Counted from the first letter of the stretch, positions 17,999-26,591 are shown. The stretch is 64,000 bases of DNA from Alphaproteobacteria bacterium UBA6376 (GCA_002437665.1 DJQW01000001.1:62001-126000), one strand, 5' to 3'. Notes: generated by a model not told the origin, from the sequence alone. Made by a program: numbers and translations.

Positions 17999-18027
17999 AT
18001 TCTATCACAAAAACATAAAAAATCCAA
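17999..18027 (-). promoter_or_regulatory. Leaderless-type promoter of the MFS gene
   Basis: Minus strand: TTGGAT (18022-18027), a 17-base spacer and TAGAAT (17999-18004), ending 9 bases before the ATG. There is no room for a ribosome site. Confidence 0.55.
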
Positions 18028-18042
18028 ACACAGCACAAAAAA

Positions 18043-18071
18043 ATAAAAACGCCCCATACGGGACGTTTTTT
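18043..18071 (-). terminator. Terminator after secB
   Basis: Hairpin AACGTCCC/GGGGCGTT with one mismatch, flanked by A and T runs, between the secB stop and the MFS promoter. Confidence 0.65.
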
Positions 18072-18094
18072 GGAACGAAAATGAAACAAATAAA

Positions 18095-18535
18095 TTATTT
18101 TGCGTTCGCTGCACTGTTCTGCTTTTGCGCATACAGTTCTGCGAAATCAACCGGCTGCATCGCGAATGTTGGGAATCCGGATTCAGATGTCAGACGGACA
18201 ATCAAACTGCGAACCGCTGGGAACAACAGTGTTGGTACATCAATCAACAGTGTACGCTTTTTCGCTTCGTCATCTTTTTCTTCTTCCATTTGAACCAGAC
18301 CAGAATATGTCGATTCAATCAAGAAGATGGACTTGTCGCCCGCATCCAGTTTCGAATGAACCTTGGTAATCAAATCAACCATAAACAGGTTGTTTTCTGC
18401 GCCCTTGATTTGAATATCGATATTGATTTCCAATTTTGCCTGACCATTGTCCTGCTTAAAGAACAATTCTGGGACATTTGGGCTCTCGAACGAGATATCT
18501 TTCAGAAACTGTGAAATAATTTTGAATTTTGCCAT
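18095..18535 (-). CDS. secB: Protein-export chaperone SecB
   Basis: SecB holds unfolded precursors and hands them to SecA for Sec export, which fits the many exported proteins in this window. The 146 residues match the family through FESPNVPELFF near residue 16 and the FPAVRSLIVRLTSESGFPTF stretch near 107-126 that includes the conserved Pro/Arg helix and the FP loop. The family forms tetramers. The ATG follows AGGAG. It diverges from mltA and ends at its own terminator. Confidence 0.97.
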   Translation of the reverse strand: MAKFKIISQFLKDISFESPNVPELFFKQDNGQAKLEINIDIQIKGAENNLFMVDLITKVHSKLDAGDKSIFLIESTYSGLVQMEEEKDDEAKKRTLLIDVPTLLFPAVRSLIVRLTSESGFPTFAMQPVDFAELYAQKQNSAANAK

Positions 18536-18646
18536 TGTGCTTTACTCCTGTTGTACGCTGGGGGTAAAACCCGTCTGGACTTAGCCCCACCTTTTATGAT
18601 AATATAGCATCATAAAATTATTTTACAAGTGGGGGGATTTACAAAA

Positions 18647-19750
18647 ATGGTTATGCGGAATTTTTTCAAACCGGCGCGATTGATTGCCATGGCGCTCGGG
18701 GTTGTTGCGCTGGCGGCGTGCGACCTGTCTGCGCCGACACACAGCGGTGATAATTCCGTCGTCCCCAGCAATTTGCGCCGCGCGTCTTATGATGACCTGC
18801 CCGGATGGCGCGATGATGATGTGCGCTATGCATTGCAGGCATTCCGCAATTCGTGTCGGGCAAAAATCCAATACACCGGCCGCGTTGTGCCAGACCGCGA
18901 ATTGTTCGCAGAAAAATGCCGCATGTTGCCATCTGCATCGGCGGACGTTGCAACCGTACGCGCATGGTTTGAATCAAATTTCCAACCGTACAAGGTATAT
19001 AATGACAACGGCACAGACCGCGGTACATACACGGGATACTATTCCCCAATTATTCCTGGATGTCGCACAAAAACCGCCACATGCAACGAACCACTGATGG
19101 GCGTACCAACCGATGGCCGCACGTACAAGGGTGTGGAAAAGAAAGATATTGTTGAAAAACAAATCGGACGCGTTCTGTACTGGGCAAATATCGTCGATGT
19201 CCAAAACATCCAGATTCAAGGCAGTGGTATGTTACAACTGGACGACGGCAAAATGGTCAAATTGAACTTTGCCGCGGTCAATGATATGCCATTCAAATCC
19301 ATCGGCGAAGAATTACGTCGACGCGGCATTCGCCCCGATGGTGGCTATTCTGCCGACGCCGTATGGACATATCTGAAAAAGAACCCTGCATTGGCCAAAG
19401 ATGTAATTTACAAGAATCCACGCTATGTGTATTTCTATGAATCCACACCACCAGATGTAATTGGTAAATTGGGTACACCCTTGTCCAAGATACGCTCCAT
19501 CGCCATGGATGACAGCATTTATACATTGGGTATGCCGGTCTATATCAGCACAAACCTGTCCGATGGCCGCCGTTTCCGTCGCCTGATGATTGCCCAGGAT
19601 ACCGGCAGCGCAATTCGCGGATGGATTCGTGCCGACATCTTCTTTGGCAAGGGGGACGAAGCATACAAGTATGCCCACGGTCAACATGCCCAAGGGGAAA
19701 TGTTTATTTTGATGCCAAAAGAATATACGTATGTCAAACCAACCAGATAA
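18647..19750 (+). CDS. mltA: Membrane-bound lytic transglycosylase MltA
   Basis: Outer-membrane-type lipoprotein enzyme that cleaves murein glycan strands to 1,6-anhydromuropeptides. Of 367 residues, the first 24 or so form a lipoprotein signal with lipobox LAAC. The MltA domain follows (TGYYSPIIPG, then GSGMLQLDDGK), and the C-terminal 3D domain has IAQDTGSAIRG and ADIFFG with conserved Asp residues. ATG at 18647 is chosen because GGGGGGA lies 9 bases upstream; ATG at 18653 is a weaker choice. Its stop overlaps dciA by 20 bases, so the genes are coupled. Confidence 0.94.
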   Translation: MVMRNFFKPARLIAMALGVVALAACDLSAPTHSGDNSVVPSNLRRASYDDLPGWRDDDVRYALQAFRNSCRAKIQYTGRVVPDRELFAEKCRMLPSASADVATVRAWFESNFQPYKVYNDNGTDRGTYTGYYSPIIPGCRTKTATCNEPLMGVPTDGRTYKGVEKKDIVEKQIGRVLYWANIVDVQNIQIQGSGMLQLDDGKMVKLNFAAVNDMPFKSIGEELRRRGIRPDGGYSADAVWTYLKKNPALAKDVIYKNPRYVYFYESTPPDVIGKLGTPLSKIRSIAMDDSIYTLGMPVYISTNLSDGRRFRRLMIAQDTGSAIRGWIRADIFFGKGDEAYKYAHGQHAQGEMFILMPKEYTYVKPTR

Positions 19751-20060
19751 GTTTTCACACCGCGTTGCACGCCCCCAAACATTGGCGGGTGCAATGGGCG
19801 GTCTGATGCGCCGTTTTGGTTTTCGCGCATCGGACGCGGATTTGGCGGCGCGCTGGACGGAAATTATGGGTGCTGACATCGCCGCGATTGCACAAATTGC
19901 CGCGATAAAAAAAATGCGCGACGGGCGGTATAACATTGCAATTCGGCCGCTGAATCCGGCATTCACATTACAGTTGTCATACATGACCGACGAAATTACA
20001 AAGAAGTTGAATAACTATTTCGGTCGCGCGGCAATCGGAAAAATCAGTTTCAGGAAATAA
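19731..20060 (+). CDS. dciA: DciA-like DUF721 protein
   Basis: A 109-residue DUF721 protein. The family includes DciA, which loads the replicative helicase DnaB in bacteria lacking DnaC. The N-terminal basic stretch and MRRFGFRASDADLAARWTE, together with the central RPLNPAFTLQLSYM, match the DUF721 core. It starts inside the end of mltA, a 20-base overlap, and is followed after 6 bases by ruvC. The DUF721 call is firm; the helicase-loader role is inferred. Confidence 0.82.
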   Translation: MSNQPDKFSHRVARPQTLAGAMGGLMRRFGFRASDADLAARWTEIMGADIAAIAQIAAIKKMRDGRYNIAIRPLNPAFTLQLSYMTDEITKKLNNYFGRAAIGKISFRK

Positions 20061-20066
20061 ACACAC

Positions 20067-20546
20067 ATGACACGTATTTTGGGCATTGACCCCGGATTAC
20101 TACATACAGGTTGGGCGGTAATCGATACCGCCGGCAGCAATCGCACATATATTGCCAGTGGCGTAATATTGCCCCCCACCCGCGATGCATTGCCGGTGCG
20201 ATTGGCAAATATATTTCGCGGCGTGTCTGAATTGATTGATACATTTTCGCCCGATGCGTGCAGTATTGAAATCACATTCGTAAATAAAAACCCACAAACA
20301 ACGTTGGCATTGGGACACGCCCGCGCCGCGGCAATCGTTGCGGTGTCGTCGCGCGATATTCCAATATACGAATACGAACCGAACAAGGTTAAAAAGGCAC
20401 TGACATCTGCGGGTCACGCCGACAAAGATCAGGTGTATAAAATGGTGCGCATATTGCTGCCGGCGGCGCACCCAAAAACACCAGACGAAAGTGACGCATT
20501 GGCCATCGCATTGACGCATGCCAATATGACTAAATTCAAATTCTAA
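20067..20546 (+). CDS. ruvC: Holliday junction resolvase RuvC
   Basis: RuvC cuts Holliday junctions symmetrically after RuvAB branch migration. The 159 residues show the RNase H-like catalytic set: Asp in ILGIDPGL (Asp7), Glu in SIEITFVNKN, and the Asp pair in PDESDALAIALTH. Length is normal. It sits third in the mltA-dciA-ruvC run, while ruvA is separate at 21894 and ruvB is outside the window. Confidence 0.95.
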   Translation: MTRILGIDPGLLHTGWAVIDTAGSNRTYIASGVILPPTRDALPVRLANIFRGVSELIDTFSPDACSIEITFVNKNPQTTLALGHARAAAIVAVSSRDIPIYEYEPNKVKKALTSAGHADKDQVYKMVRILLPAAHPKTPDESDALAIALTHANMTKFKF

Positions 20547-20589
20547 AAAAACGCGCTATGTGCTATGATATCTGGCAAAGGGGGAAATT

Positions 20590-20871
20590 ATGAAAAAAGA
20601 TTTTTATGAAATGATGAATGCGAAAATGGCAATGAAACAAGGGACACTGTTTCGCGCATTTTTCATCAATTTAATTTTGGGTGTGATTGTTCTGGCACTG
20701 ACATTATTTGTGCCACATTTTCTGTTGGCACTGGTTGTGCTGACGGGAATATCACCAATGGTAATTTTCTTTTCCGCAATCAGCGGTATCGCCCTGTGGC
20801 AAATGCTGGGGATTTTATTATTCCTGTGCCCTGCAATCGCAATCTGGTGGCAACGGAAACGTATAAACTAA
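20590..20871 (+). CDS. Small two-helix membrane protein, unknown
   Basis: A 93-residue protein with a charged N-terminal 22 residues and two or three hydrophobic segments (about 25-46, 48-66 and 68-86), ending QRKRIN. A good AAAGGGGG ribosome site and an upstream TATGAT-type -10 support translation. No family is recognised. The gene is alone between ruvC and a repeat-filled gap. Confidence 0.6.
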   Translation: MKKDFYEMMNAKMAMKQGTLFRAFFINLILGVIVLALTLFVPHFLLALVVLTGISPMVIFFSAISGIALWQMLGILLFLCPAIAIWWQRKRIN

Positions 20872-20894
20872 CGGTTTTAGTGCGCTGCGCGCAA

Positions 20895-21100
20895 CATAAA
20901 TAAACTGGATTGCCGCGCGTCGCTTGCGCTTGCTCGCAATGACAAAAATACTAATTTTCTAGAATCGCTGTCATTGCGAGTGTAACGAAGCAATCCAGTA
21001 AATAAAAATTGTCCGCCATCGGCGGACACATTCATTGCTCTCTGCTCTCTTTATCGCGGCGCAGCGTCAGCGAAGACGGATGCGCTTTGCTCTCTAAATA
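20895..21100. repeat. Composite intergenic repeats between ruvC region and yebC
   Basis: The gap holds an inverted pair, CTGGATTGC (about 20907) with its complement GCAATCCAG (about 20990), around TCATTGCGAGTG; then TGTCCGCCATCGGCGGACA; then a GCGTCAGCGAAGACGGAT unit near 21064. The first two modules recur as a near-identical 60-base block at 60789-60850; the third recurs at 59968 and in tandem at 60890-60978. No gene is seen. Confidence 0.75.
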
Positions 21101-21101
21101 A

Positions 21102-21123
21102 AAATGCCCCAACCGGGGCATTT
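21102..21123. terminator. Terminator after yebC
   Basis: AAATGCCCC, an AACC loop and GGGGCATTT with flanking A and T runs, at the 3' end of yebC. Confidence 0.8.
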
Positions 21124-21126
21124 TTA

Positions 21127-21843
21127 TTACGCTGCTGCGGTAAATACTTTTTGAACGTCGTCATTATCGTCCAGCGCATCTACCAATTTTTCCAACTTGG
21201 CATACGCTTCGTCGTCCAAATCAACCGGCATATTTGGAATCCATGTCAATTCCGCGCTGTCTGGTTCACCCAGCACATCGTTCAACGCCTTTTGCACATT
21301 GATAAAATCATCTGGCTTGGTTGTGATAATGAAACCTTCGTCCGCGGTTTCGATATTGTCAGCACCGGCGTCCATGATGATTTCCATCATTTCATCTTCG
21401 GTTTTGCCGATTGACGCTGGGTACATAATCTGGCCGGCACGCGTGAACATAAATACAACGCTGCCCTCTTCGCCCATATTGCCGCCATTCTTCGCAAATA
21501 TGTTGCGGATTTCTGGCACAGTACGACGTGGGTTATCGGTCAATGCCTCTACAATCACAGGAACTGCGTTTGGGCCGTACCCTTCATAACGAACGGCAAC
21601 GTAACTTTCGGTGTTGCTGCCCGACGCCTTTTCAATCGCGCGTTTGATGTTATCGTTCGGCATAGAATTTTTACGTGCATTCAGAACCGCCAAGCGCAGA
21701 CGTGGATTATTGTCCGGATTTTTATCGCCCAGTTTTGCGGCCATCGTGATTTCACGAGCCAGTTTTGTGAACAAACCGCTGCGTGCGGCGTCCACAGCAC
21801 CTTTCTTGTGCTGAATATTGTGCCATTTGCTGTGTCCACTCAT
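21127..21843 (-). CDS. yebC: YebC/PmpR-family protein
   Basis: A 238-residue protein of the YebC/TACO1 family, implicated as DNA-binding regulator or as helper of ribosomes at proline runs. MSGHSKWHNIQHKKGAVDAAR is the family signature (first 20 residues shown: start through A), followed by FTKLAREI and NDNIKRAIEKASG; the C-terminal domain has WIPNMPVDLDDE. Its neighbours ruvC and ruvA are the common genomic companions of yebC. It diverges from ruvA across a 50-base promoter region. Confidence 0.95.
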   Translation of the reverse strand: MSGHSKWHNIQHKKGAVDAARSGLFTKLAREITMAAKLGDKNPDNNPRLRLAVLNARKNSMPNDNIKRAIEKASGSNTESYVAVRYEGYGPNAVPVIVEALTDNPRRTVPEIRNIFAKNGGNMGEEGSVVFMFTRAGQIMYPASIGKTEDEMMEIIMDAGADNIETADEGFIITTKPDDFINVQKALNDVLGEPDSAELTWIPNMPVDLDDEAYAKLEKLVDALDDNDDVQKVFTAAA

Positions 21844-21845
21844 AT

Positions 21846-21874
21846 TTGACCTTTTTATTTAATTAGGTTAAAAT
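21846..21874 (+). promoter_or_regulatory. ruvA promoter
   Basis: TTGACC (21846-21851), a 17-base spacer and TAAAAT (21869-21874). A short leader with AAAAGGA precedes the ruvA ATG. The -35 box overlaps the 5' end of the divergent yebC gene region. Confidence 0.7.
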
Positions 21875-21893
21875 TACGCCAAAAGGATAACAA

Positions 21894-22475
21894 ATGATTG
21901 GCAAATTGCAAGGGGTTGTTGATTATATTGGCGACGGATTCGTAATTTTAATGGTATCCGGCGTCGGATACAAGGTTTTTACCCCTGACGTACTGTCCCC
22001 ACGCGAAACGGTCGCATTGTGGATTGAAACCGTCGTGCGCGAGGATTCAATCCGCCTGTACGGGTTCAAGACACTGGCGGGACAAAACCTGTTTGTGCAA
22101 CTGACGGGGGTGTCGGGCGTTGGGCCACGTGGGGCACTGTCTATATTGAACACATTGCCAACCGATACGCTGATGTCCGCGATTGCAACAGGCGACGCAA
22201 AAACCATCACCGCCGCCCCAGGCGTCGGGAAAAAGGTTGCTGAAAAAATCATTCTGGAATTAAAGAACAAAATTGCCGGCAACGCATTTAACTTTGATGC
22301 GGCGACGGAAACCGGCGGATCTGCCCTGCCCGATTTGCTGGCGGCATTGGAATCATTGGGCTATCGCCGTCTGGACATTGTTGACATGGCACAAAAGTTG
22401 GTTGCCGCCAATCCAGATGCCGACGTCGCCCGCCTTGTTCCAATGGCACTGAAAGAAATATCTGGAAACAAATAA
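21894..22475 (+). CDS. ruvA: Holliday junction branch migration protein RuvA
   Basis: RuvA tetramers bind the four-way junction and recruit the RuvB motor. The 193 residues start MIGKLQGVVDYIGDG (OB-fold) and carry the paired helix-hairpin-helix motifs LTGVSGVGPRGAL and ITAAPGVGKKVAEKI, then a flexible linker and the C-terminal RuvB-contact domain (LLAALESLGYRR). The stop overlaps the mnmE start (TAATG). No ruvB follows, which is unusual compared with the common ruvAB pair. Confidence 0.96.
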   Translation: MIGKLQGVVDYIGDGFVILMVSGVGYKVFTPDVLSPRETVALWIETVVREDSIRLYGFKTLAGQNLFVQLTGVSGVGPRGALSILNTLPTDTLMSAIATGDAKTITAAPGVGKKVAEKIILELKNKIAGNAFNFDAATETGGSALPDLLAALESLGYRRLDIVDMAQKLVAANPDADVARLVPMALKEISGNK

Positions 22476-23782
22476 TGAATAATAATGATACGATTTTTGC
22501 CCTGTCATCGGGGCATGGGAAAAGCGGCGTTGCCGTTATTCGCATATCTGGCGACAACCTGCGCGATTTGTTTGCGCGAATGCTGGGGCGCGGTAATTTT
22601 GATGCGCGCCGTACATATTTTGCAAACCTGACCGATAATGCGGGCGATTTGATTGACCAAACGATATTGGTATTCTTTGCCGCGCCACATTCATTCACCG
22701 GCACGGACGTAATCGAAATCTATTCACATGGCGCACCGGCGGTGATAAATAAAATCTTTGACTTTCTGGGGGCGACGGGTGCACGAATGGCAACCCGTGG
22801 GGAATTTTCGCGCCGCGCATTTCTGAACGGTAAAATGGATTTGGCGGATGTCGATGGACTGGCCGCATTACTGGACGCCCAAACAGAACGCCAGCGTCGC
22901 GCCGCACTGCAATCAATGACCGGCCGCGACAGTCGTATTTACGACACATGGCGCGCGCAGATGGTTGAAATCGCCGCATACGCCGCCGCAATTTTGGACT
23001 ATGCCGATGACGAATTACCAACAAATATCGGCGAAAAAATTCGTGACAAAGCGCAAAAATTATACGACGAAATTGACAATGCAATTTCGCGCTATGCCGC
23101 GTCCCGCGCTATCCGCAGTGGTTTTAACATTACACTGGCAGGTAACACAAACGCGGGTAAATCATCGTTGTTTAACCGTCTGGTTGGTGAAAATCGTGCG
23201 ATTGTTTCCGACACCCCTGGGACAACACGTGATGTTGTTTCATGCACACTGGACATCGACGGGTACATGGTAAATATTTCAGATACGGCCGGCCTGCGCG
23301 ATACAGACGATGCGATTGAACAAATCGGGATTCAGCGCACAAATGACGAAATCAAAAACGCCGATTTGATTTTGCATGTAATTGATGGTGGTCAAAGTTC
23401 AGATTTCAAAGTTCAAAGTTCAAATAATGAAATTACCGTTATAAATAAATCAGACCTGTGTGATTGCAAAAATAAAAACGATGCAATTTATGTATCGGCA
23501 AAAACAGGCGACGGTATTGATAACCTGATGATTGCAATTCGCCGGCGCATTACCGAATTGGTGGGCACGTCCGAATCCCAACTGACCGTCAACGCGCGCA
23601 CACGTGCATTGTTGACCGATGCTCGCACAGAATTGCACGATGCAATCGCCGCCGGTGATAACTATGATATATTTTCAGAACACGTTCGCCGCGCCGCAGA
23701 CGCAATCGGCAAAATTCTGGGGACAATCACCGCATCCGATGTAATGGACGCCACATTTTCACAACTGTGTTTGGGAAAATAA
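22475..23782 (+). CDS. mnmE: tRNA modification GTPase MnmE
   Basis: With MnmG, MnmE makes the carboxymethylaminomethyl group on wobble U34 of tRNAs. The 435 residues have the N-terminal folate-binding domain, a helical domain, and an inserted G domain with P-loop GNTNAGKSS (about 220-228), DTPGTTRD, DTAGLR and NKSD; the C-terminal motif is CLGK. In the G domain, codons for QSSDFKVQSSN after LHVIDGG come from a dispersed CAAAGTTCAAA-type repeat (23391-23428) that also lies between genes. That loop is variable in the family, so function is probably kept. Confidence 0.96.
   Translation: MNNNDTIFALSSGHGKSGVAVIRISGDNLRDLFARMLGRGNFDARRTYFANLTDNAGDLIDQTILVFFAAPHSFTGTDVIEIYSHGAPAVINKIFDFLGATGARMATRGEFSRRAFLNGKMDLADVDGLAALLDAQTERQRRAALQSMTGRDSRIYDTWRAQMVEIAAYAAAILDYADDELPTNIGEKIRDKAQKLYDEIDNAISRYAASRAIRSGFNITLAGNTNAGKSSLFNRLVGENRAIVSDTPGTTRDVVSCTLDIDGYMVNISDTAGLRDTDDAIEQIGIQRTNDEIKNADLILHVIDGGQSSDFKVQSSNNEITVINKSDLCDCKNKNDAIYVSAKTGDGIDNLMIAIRRRITELVGTSESQLTVNARTRALLTDARTELHDAIAAGDNYDIFSEHVRRAADAIGKILGTITASDVMDATFSQLCLGK
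23391..23428 (+). repeat. Dispersed repeat inside the mnmE coding sequence
   Basis: CAAAGTTCAGATTTCAAAG followed by TTCAAAGTTCAAATAATG matches the intergenic copy near 12326-12348 (CAAAGTTCAAAGTGCAAAT then AATG) at nearly every base. It is read in frame within the G domain between the beta-strand LHVIDGG and NKSD. Confidence 0.7.
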
Positions 23783-23786
23783 AAAA

Positions 23787-23812
23787 ACACCGGCATTTGC
23801 CGGTGTTTTTTT
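23787..23812. terminator. Bidirectional terminator between mnmE and the barrel protein gene
   Basis: AAACACCGGC, a short loop and GCCGGTGTTT with A and T runs on either side, between convergent genes. Confidence 0.85.
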
Positions 23813-23821
23813 ATTACAATC

Positions 23822-24469
23822 TCAGAACGTATATCTCAATCCAAAATCAATGCTATATGCCCCCTGCAAATCGGCCTTGGCTGATGCATTCAAACCAATA
23901 AACGTCAGCATTACATTCCACCCAAACCCATTGATTGATGTTTCACTAACCAGACCTAATTTTAATACGCCCATAGCCCCATCATCAGAAACAGAATCTT
24001 CATATGTATAATAATAACTTTTTGCTTTTGCTGTTTCGTGCAACCACGAATGTCCAACACCAACTGAAATTAAAAAATCTGAACGCGGTTCTGAATCACC
24101 AGACAAACGAATATAATTATCATAAGAAAAATAAAGTGTGGTCAAATCCATTGTTCCTTCAAACGTGGAATTGTCATACCAATCTGAACCATTTACAACA
24201 TCGCCCAACGTTGGCATATATGACAATGTTGCCGTAACACCACCATTATAAATATTTTCACGTTCTCCAAAACGCATACCACCAGATACAGACAACGCAA
24301 CACCGCCGCTATCATCTTCAAACGTATCATCATCAATAGAATCATTTATATCATCAGAAAATGTTGGGCCGGCATAGCCAATATTTGCACCCACAAACCA
24401 TTTCAAATCCGCCATTGCAGGCATTGTCAGAATTGATAACAATCCTGTTGTTAAAAATAACTTTTTCAT
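23822..24469 (-). CDS. Outer-membrane beta-barrel protein (opacity/OmpW-like)
   Basis: A 215-residue protein with signal peptide MKKLFLTTGLLSILTMPAMA and a mature part that alternates polar and hydrophobic residues (NIGYAGPTF, SVSGGMRFG, TATLSYMPT and so on), ending FGLRYTF with a terminal Phe as recognised by the Bam machinery. An eight-strand barrel is likely. ATG at 24469 follows the same GGTGTGAA context as the Cys-rich gene at 4636-5034, and its upstream RNA leader is homologous (24501-24609), suggesting shared control. The ligand or function is unknown. Confidence 0.75.
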   Translation of the reverse strand: MKKLFLTTGLLSILTMPAMADLKWFVGANIGYAGPTFSDDINDSIDDDTFEDDSGGVALSVSGGMRFGERENIYNGGVTATLSYMPTLGDVVNGSDWYDNSTFEGTMDLTTLYFSYDNYIRLSGDSEPRSDFLISVGVGHSWLHETAKAKSYYYTYEDSVSDDGAMGVLKLGLVSETSINGFGWNVMLTFIGLNASAKADLQGAYSIDFGLRYTF

Positions 24470-24500
24470 TTCACACCCCGTTCGTGCTTTATTAAATAAA

Positions 24501-24609
24501 AACCACATTGGAATACCAAAGTGGTTGGAGGTTGAATACTATTATTTACGGAATAGTGTCGCTTATTCTGATATATCGCGACCCTCCAACCATCAAATAT
24601 GATTGGAGG
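24501..24609 (-). promoter_or_regulatory. Four-segment attenuator-like RNA leader, copy B
   Basis: Minus strand: segment 1 CCTCCAATC (24601-24609) pairs with segment 2 GGTTGGAGG (24583-24591); segment 2 pairs perfectly with segment 3 CCTCCAACC (24523-24531); segment 3 overlaps a terminator stem ACCACTTTGG/CCAATGTGGT (24501-24526) followed by T-rich sequence. Between 2 and 3 are hairpins GTCGC/GCGAC (24558-24582) and ACTATT/AATAGT (24538-24557). In copy A (5060-5172) the last stem is ACAATT/AATTGT, a compensatory change. A small hairpin AGGGT/ACCCT near 24645 also has a counterpart upstream of copy A. Confidence 0.72.
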
Positions 24610-24732
24610 TGTTTTTTGTCCCCACGGACACGTAAATAGAGGGTATTCACACCCTGCACCATTTCTATGGTACACCGTGATTATATTCTATGGCACATTC
24701 AAATTCCAGATAAAATTTGTGCTGATTTCAAA

Positions 24733-24845
24733 AACAAAAACCGCCCATCAGGGCGGTCTAAATATAAAATAAACTGTTCATTGTGCCGACTGCGCGGGTT
24801 TCATGCGGCGTAAAAACAAACCGCCCATCAGGGCGGCCTAAATTA
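24733..24845. repeat. Tandem CCGCCCATCAGGGCGG hairpins
   Basis: Two copies of ACCGCCCATCAGGGCGGT-like hairpins with AAACA in front and CTAAAT behind lie about 79 bases apart. They resemble terminators, and could end transcription from either side. The gap 24470-24940 contains these, leader copy B and the next palindrome, and no gene. Confidence 0.7.
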
Positions 24846-24942
24846 AAGAGAACGGTGCAGATGCGCCGATGTCGGCAAGCGTAGTGTATATGTAATACAT
24901 GAGCGCGCCGACATCAAGCAGATGTGCCGTTATATTTAATTT
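24839..24942. repeat. Palindromic element, second copy, at the 3' end of the ligase gene
   Basis: Arms AAATTAAA.../...TTTAATTT and GATGTCGG/CCGACATC enclose the core GCGTAGTGTATATGTAATAC followed by ATGAGC. The core and overall plan match the element at 5501-5600. Here too the distal arm touches the stop codon of a minus-strand gene. Confidence 0.72.
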
Positions 24943-26521
24943 ATTCCTTGCGGATTGGGTATTTACCGTCTATCAAATTCTGCCGCACCACATGATGTTT
25001 TACCTTTTGTGTGCTGGTCATTGGCAGTTCGTCGGTCGTCATGGCAAAGTGCGTTACCCATTTATATGACGCAACCTTTTTGTTCGCCTGTGCAATGGCG
25101 GCGGACAATTTTTCCATTGTCATATCTTTGTCAACGCTGAACACGCCATAGGTCACGGTTTTATCTTTGACCCGATGTTCAAACACGGCAACATTTTTGA
25201 CGCCTGGGATTTTCATAAACAGCCCTTCCAGTTCATCTGGATAAACGTTTTTACCACTGTCCAAAACAATCACTTGTTTTTTACGGCCGGCAAAATGCAA
25301 TTCGCCGTTTTTGTCCATCGACACCATGTCACCCGTGTTAAAGAATCCGCGTTCATCAAACACCTGTTCGTTGACGGTTGGATTATTCAGATAACCACCA
25401 AACACCTGATGACCACGCAGCCACAGAACGCCCACGCCATCTTCGTTTTTATCACGAATTTCGCATTCGTTGTTTGATGTTGGCGCACCAAATGCAAACG
25501 GGAAACGTTTTTTGGTCGGTTTGGAAATACAGATTGGCCCAACGGTTTCTGTCAGACCGTAACCCTGAATAAATGTCAGCCCCAAACGTTCATAGAACTT
25601 TTCCACCTCTGGCTTGGTCGCCGCACCGCCCGCAATCAGCAAACGCGCACGTCCACCAAAGATTTCCAGAACCGGTTTTTGAACCTTGCGCACCAGAAAT
25701 CCCAATCCCAGTTTTTCCAATGTTTTTCCGTATTTCAGAACGAACGACGCCATCCACCACATGTGTTTTTCTTTCAGTGCATCGATAATGCGATTTCTGA
25801 TAACCTCAAACAAACGGGGTACGGCCGGAATAATTTGTGGTTTGTACTTTTTGAAATCCGCCATGATTTCTTTTGGATTGACGGTTGGTTGCAACAGCAT
25901 ACCCGACCCATAGTGCAACGTGGCCAAGATTTCAACTGCGAAACCAAAGATGTGATACATCGGCAAGAAACCATACATGATATCGCCCGCGTTTATCCAT
26001 TCGTGCATATCTTCCAATGAATTTGCGCATTCAATCAGGTTAAAGTGTGTAAGCGGCACAACCTTGGGCGTGCCGGTTGAACCCGATGTGAACGACAACG
26101 TTGCAATTTCGGTCGATTCCACCGGCGCGGCGGTCAAATCCGGATTTGGCTTGCCATCTTTCTTGGTAATGTCATAGAAAGTGAATTTGTCTGTCTTGTA
26201 AAAGAATGACTTTTCCGCGCAAACCATTTTGCACTTTGTGATTTCCGCCATATTGTCATATTCAAATGGTGTCAGATTTGTGTCCAGCAACAACACACGT
26301 CCGCCCAAATACCAAATTGCAAACATGGTAATTGGGAATTGTGGTATATTGTGCGACAGCACACCAACAACATCGCCACGTTCAATCCCCGCCGCATGCA
26401 GTGATGCCGCGCGCGCCTTGACCAAATCCAAGAACGCTGAAAACGTTACTTCTTCGCGAACCAGAATCAAATAATCTGGCCATGTTGCGACTGCCTTTTC
26501 CAGCAGTTGATACATATTCAT
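24941..26521 (-). CDS. AMP-forming acyl-CoA ligase (long-chain type)
   Basis: ANL-family adenylating enzyme that activates a carboxylic acid, probably a fatty acid, to acyl-AMP and then acyl-CoA. The 526 residues contain the AMP-binding P-loop LSFTSGSTGTPK, QGYGLTETVGP, the GD motif NTGDMVSMDKNGELHFAGR and the C-terminal hinge and lysine region ending in STQKVKHHVVR. ATG at 26521 is preceded by AAGGAA and begins MNMYQLLEKAV, the natural domain start. It is monocistronic and diverges from xthA. Chain length and physiological role (uptake of host fatty acids or membrane repair) are not determined by sequence. Confidence 0.88.
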   Translation of the reverse strand: MNMYQLLEKAVATWPDYLILVREEVTFSAFLDLVKARAASLHAAGIERGDVVGVLSHNIPQFPITMFAIWYLGGRVLLLDTNLTPFEYDNMAEITKCKMVCAEKSFFYKTDKFTFYDITKKDGKPNPDLTAAPVESTEIATLSFTSGSTGTPKVVPLTHFNLIECANSLEDMHEWINAGDIMYGFLPMYHIFGFAVEILATLHYGSGMLLQPTVNPKEIMADFKKYKPQIIPAVPRLFEVIRNRIIDALKEKHMWWMASFVLKYGKTLEKLGLGFLVRKVQKPVLEIFGGRARLLIAGGAATKPEVEKFYERLGLTFIQGYGLTETVGPICISKPTKKRFPFAFGAPTSNNECEIRDKNEDGVGVLWLRGHQVFGGYLNNPTVNEQVFDERGFFNTGDMVSMDKNGELHFAGRKKQVIVLDSGKNVYPDELEGLFMKIPGVKNVAVFEHRVKDKTVTYGVFSVDKDMTMEKLSAAIAQANKKVASYKWVTHFAMTTDELPMTSTQKVKHHVVRQNLIDGKYPIRKE

Positions 26522-26591
26522 CTTACAAATTTCCTTGTTTTTTTTATATTGGACTGCCAGTATTATATAACCAAAGGAAAAGATTGCAAAT

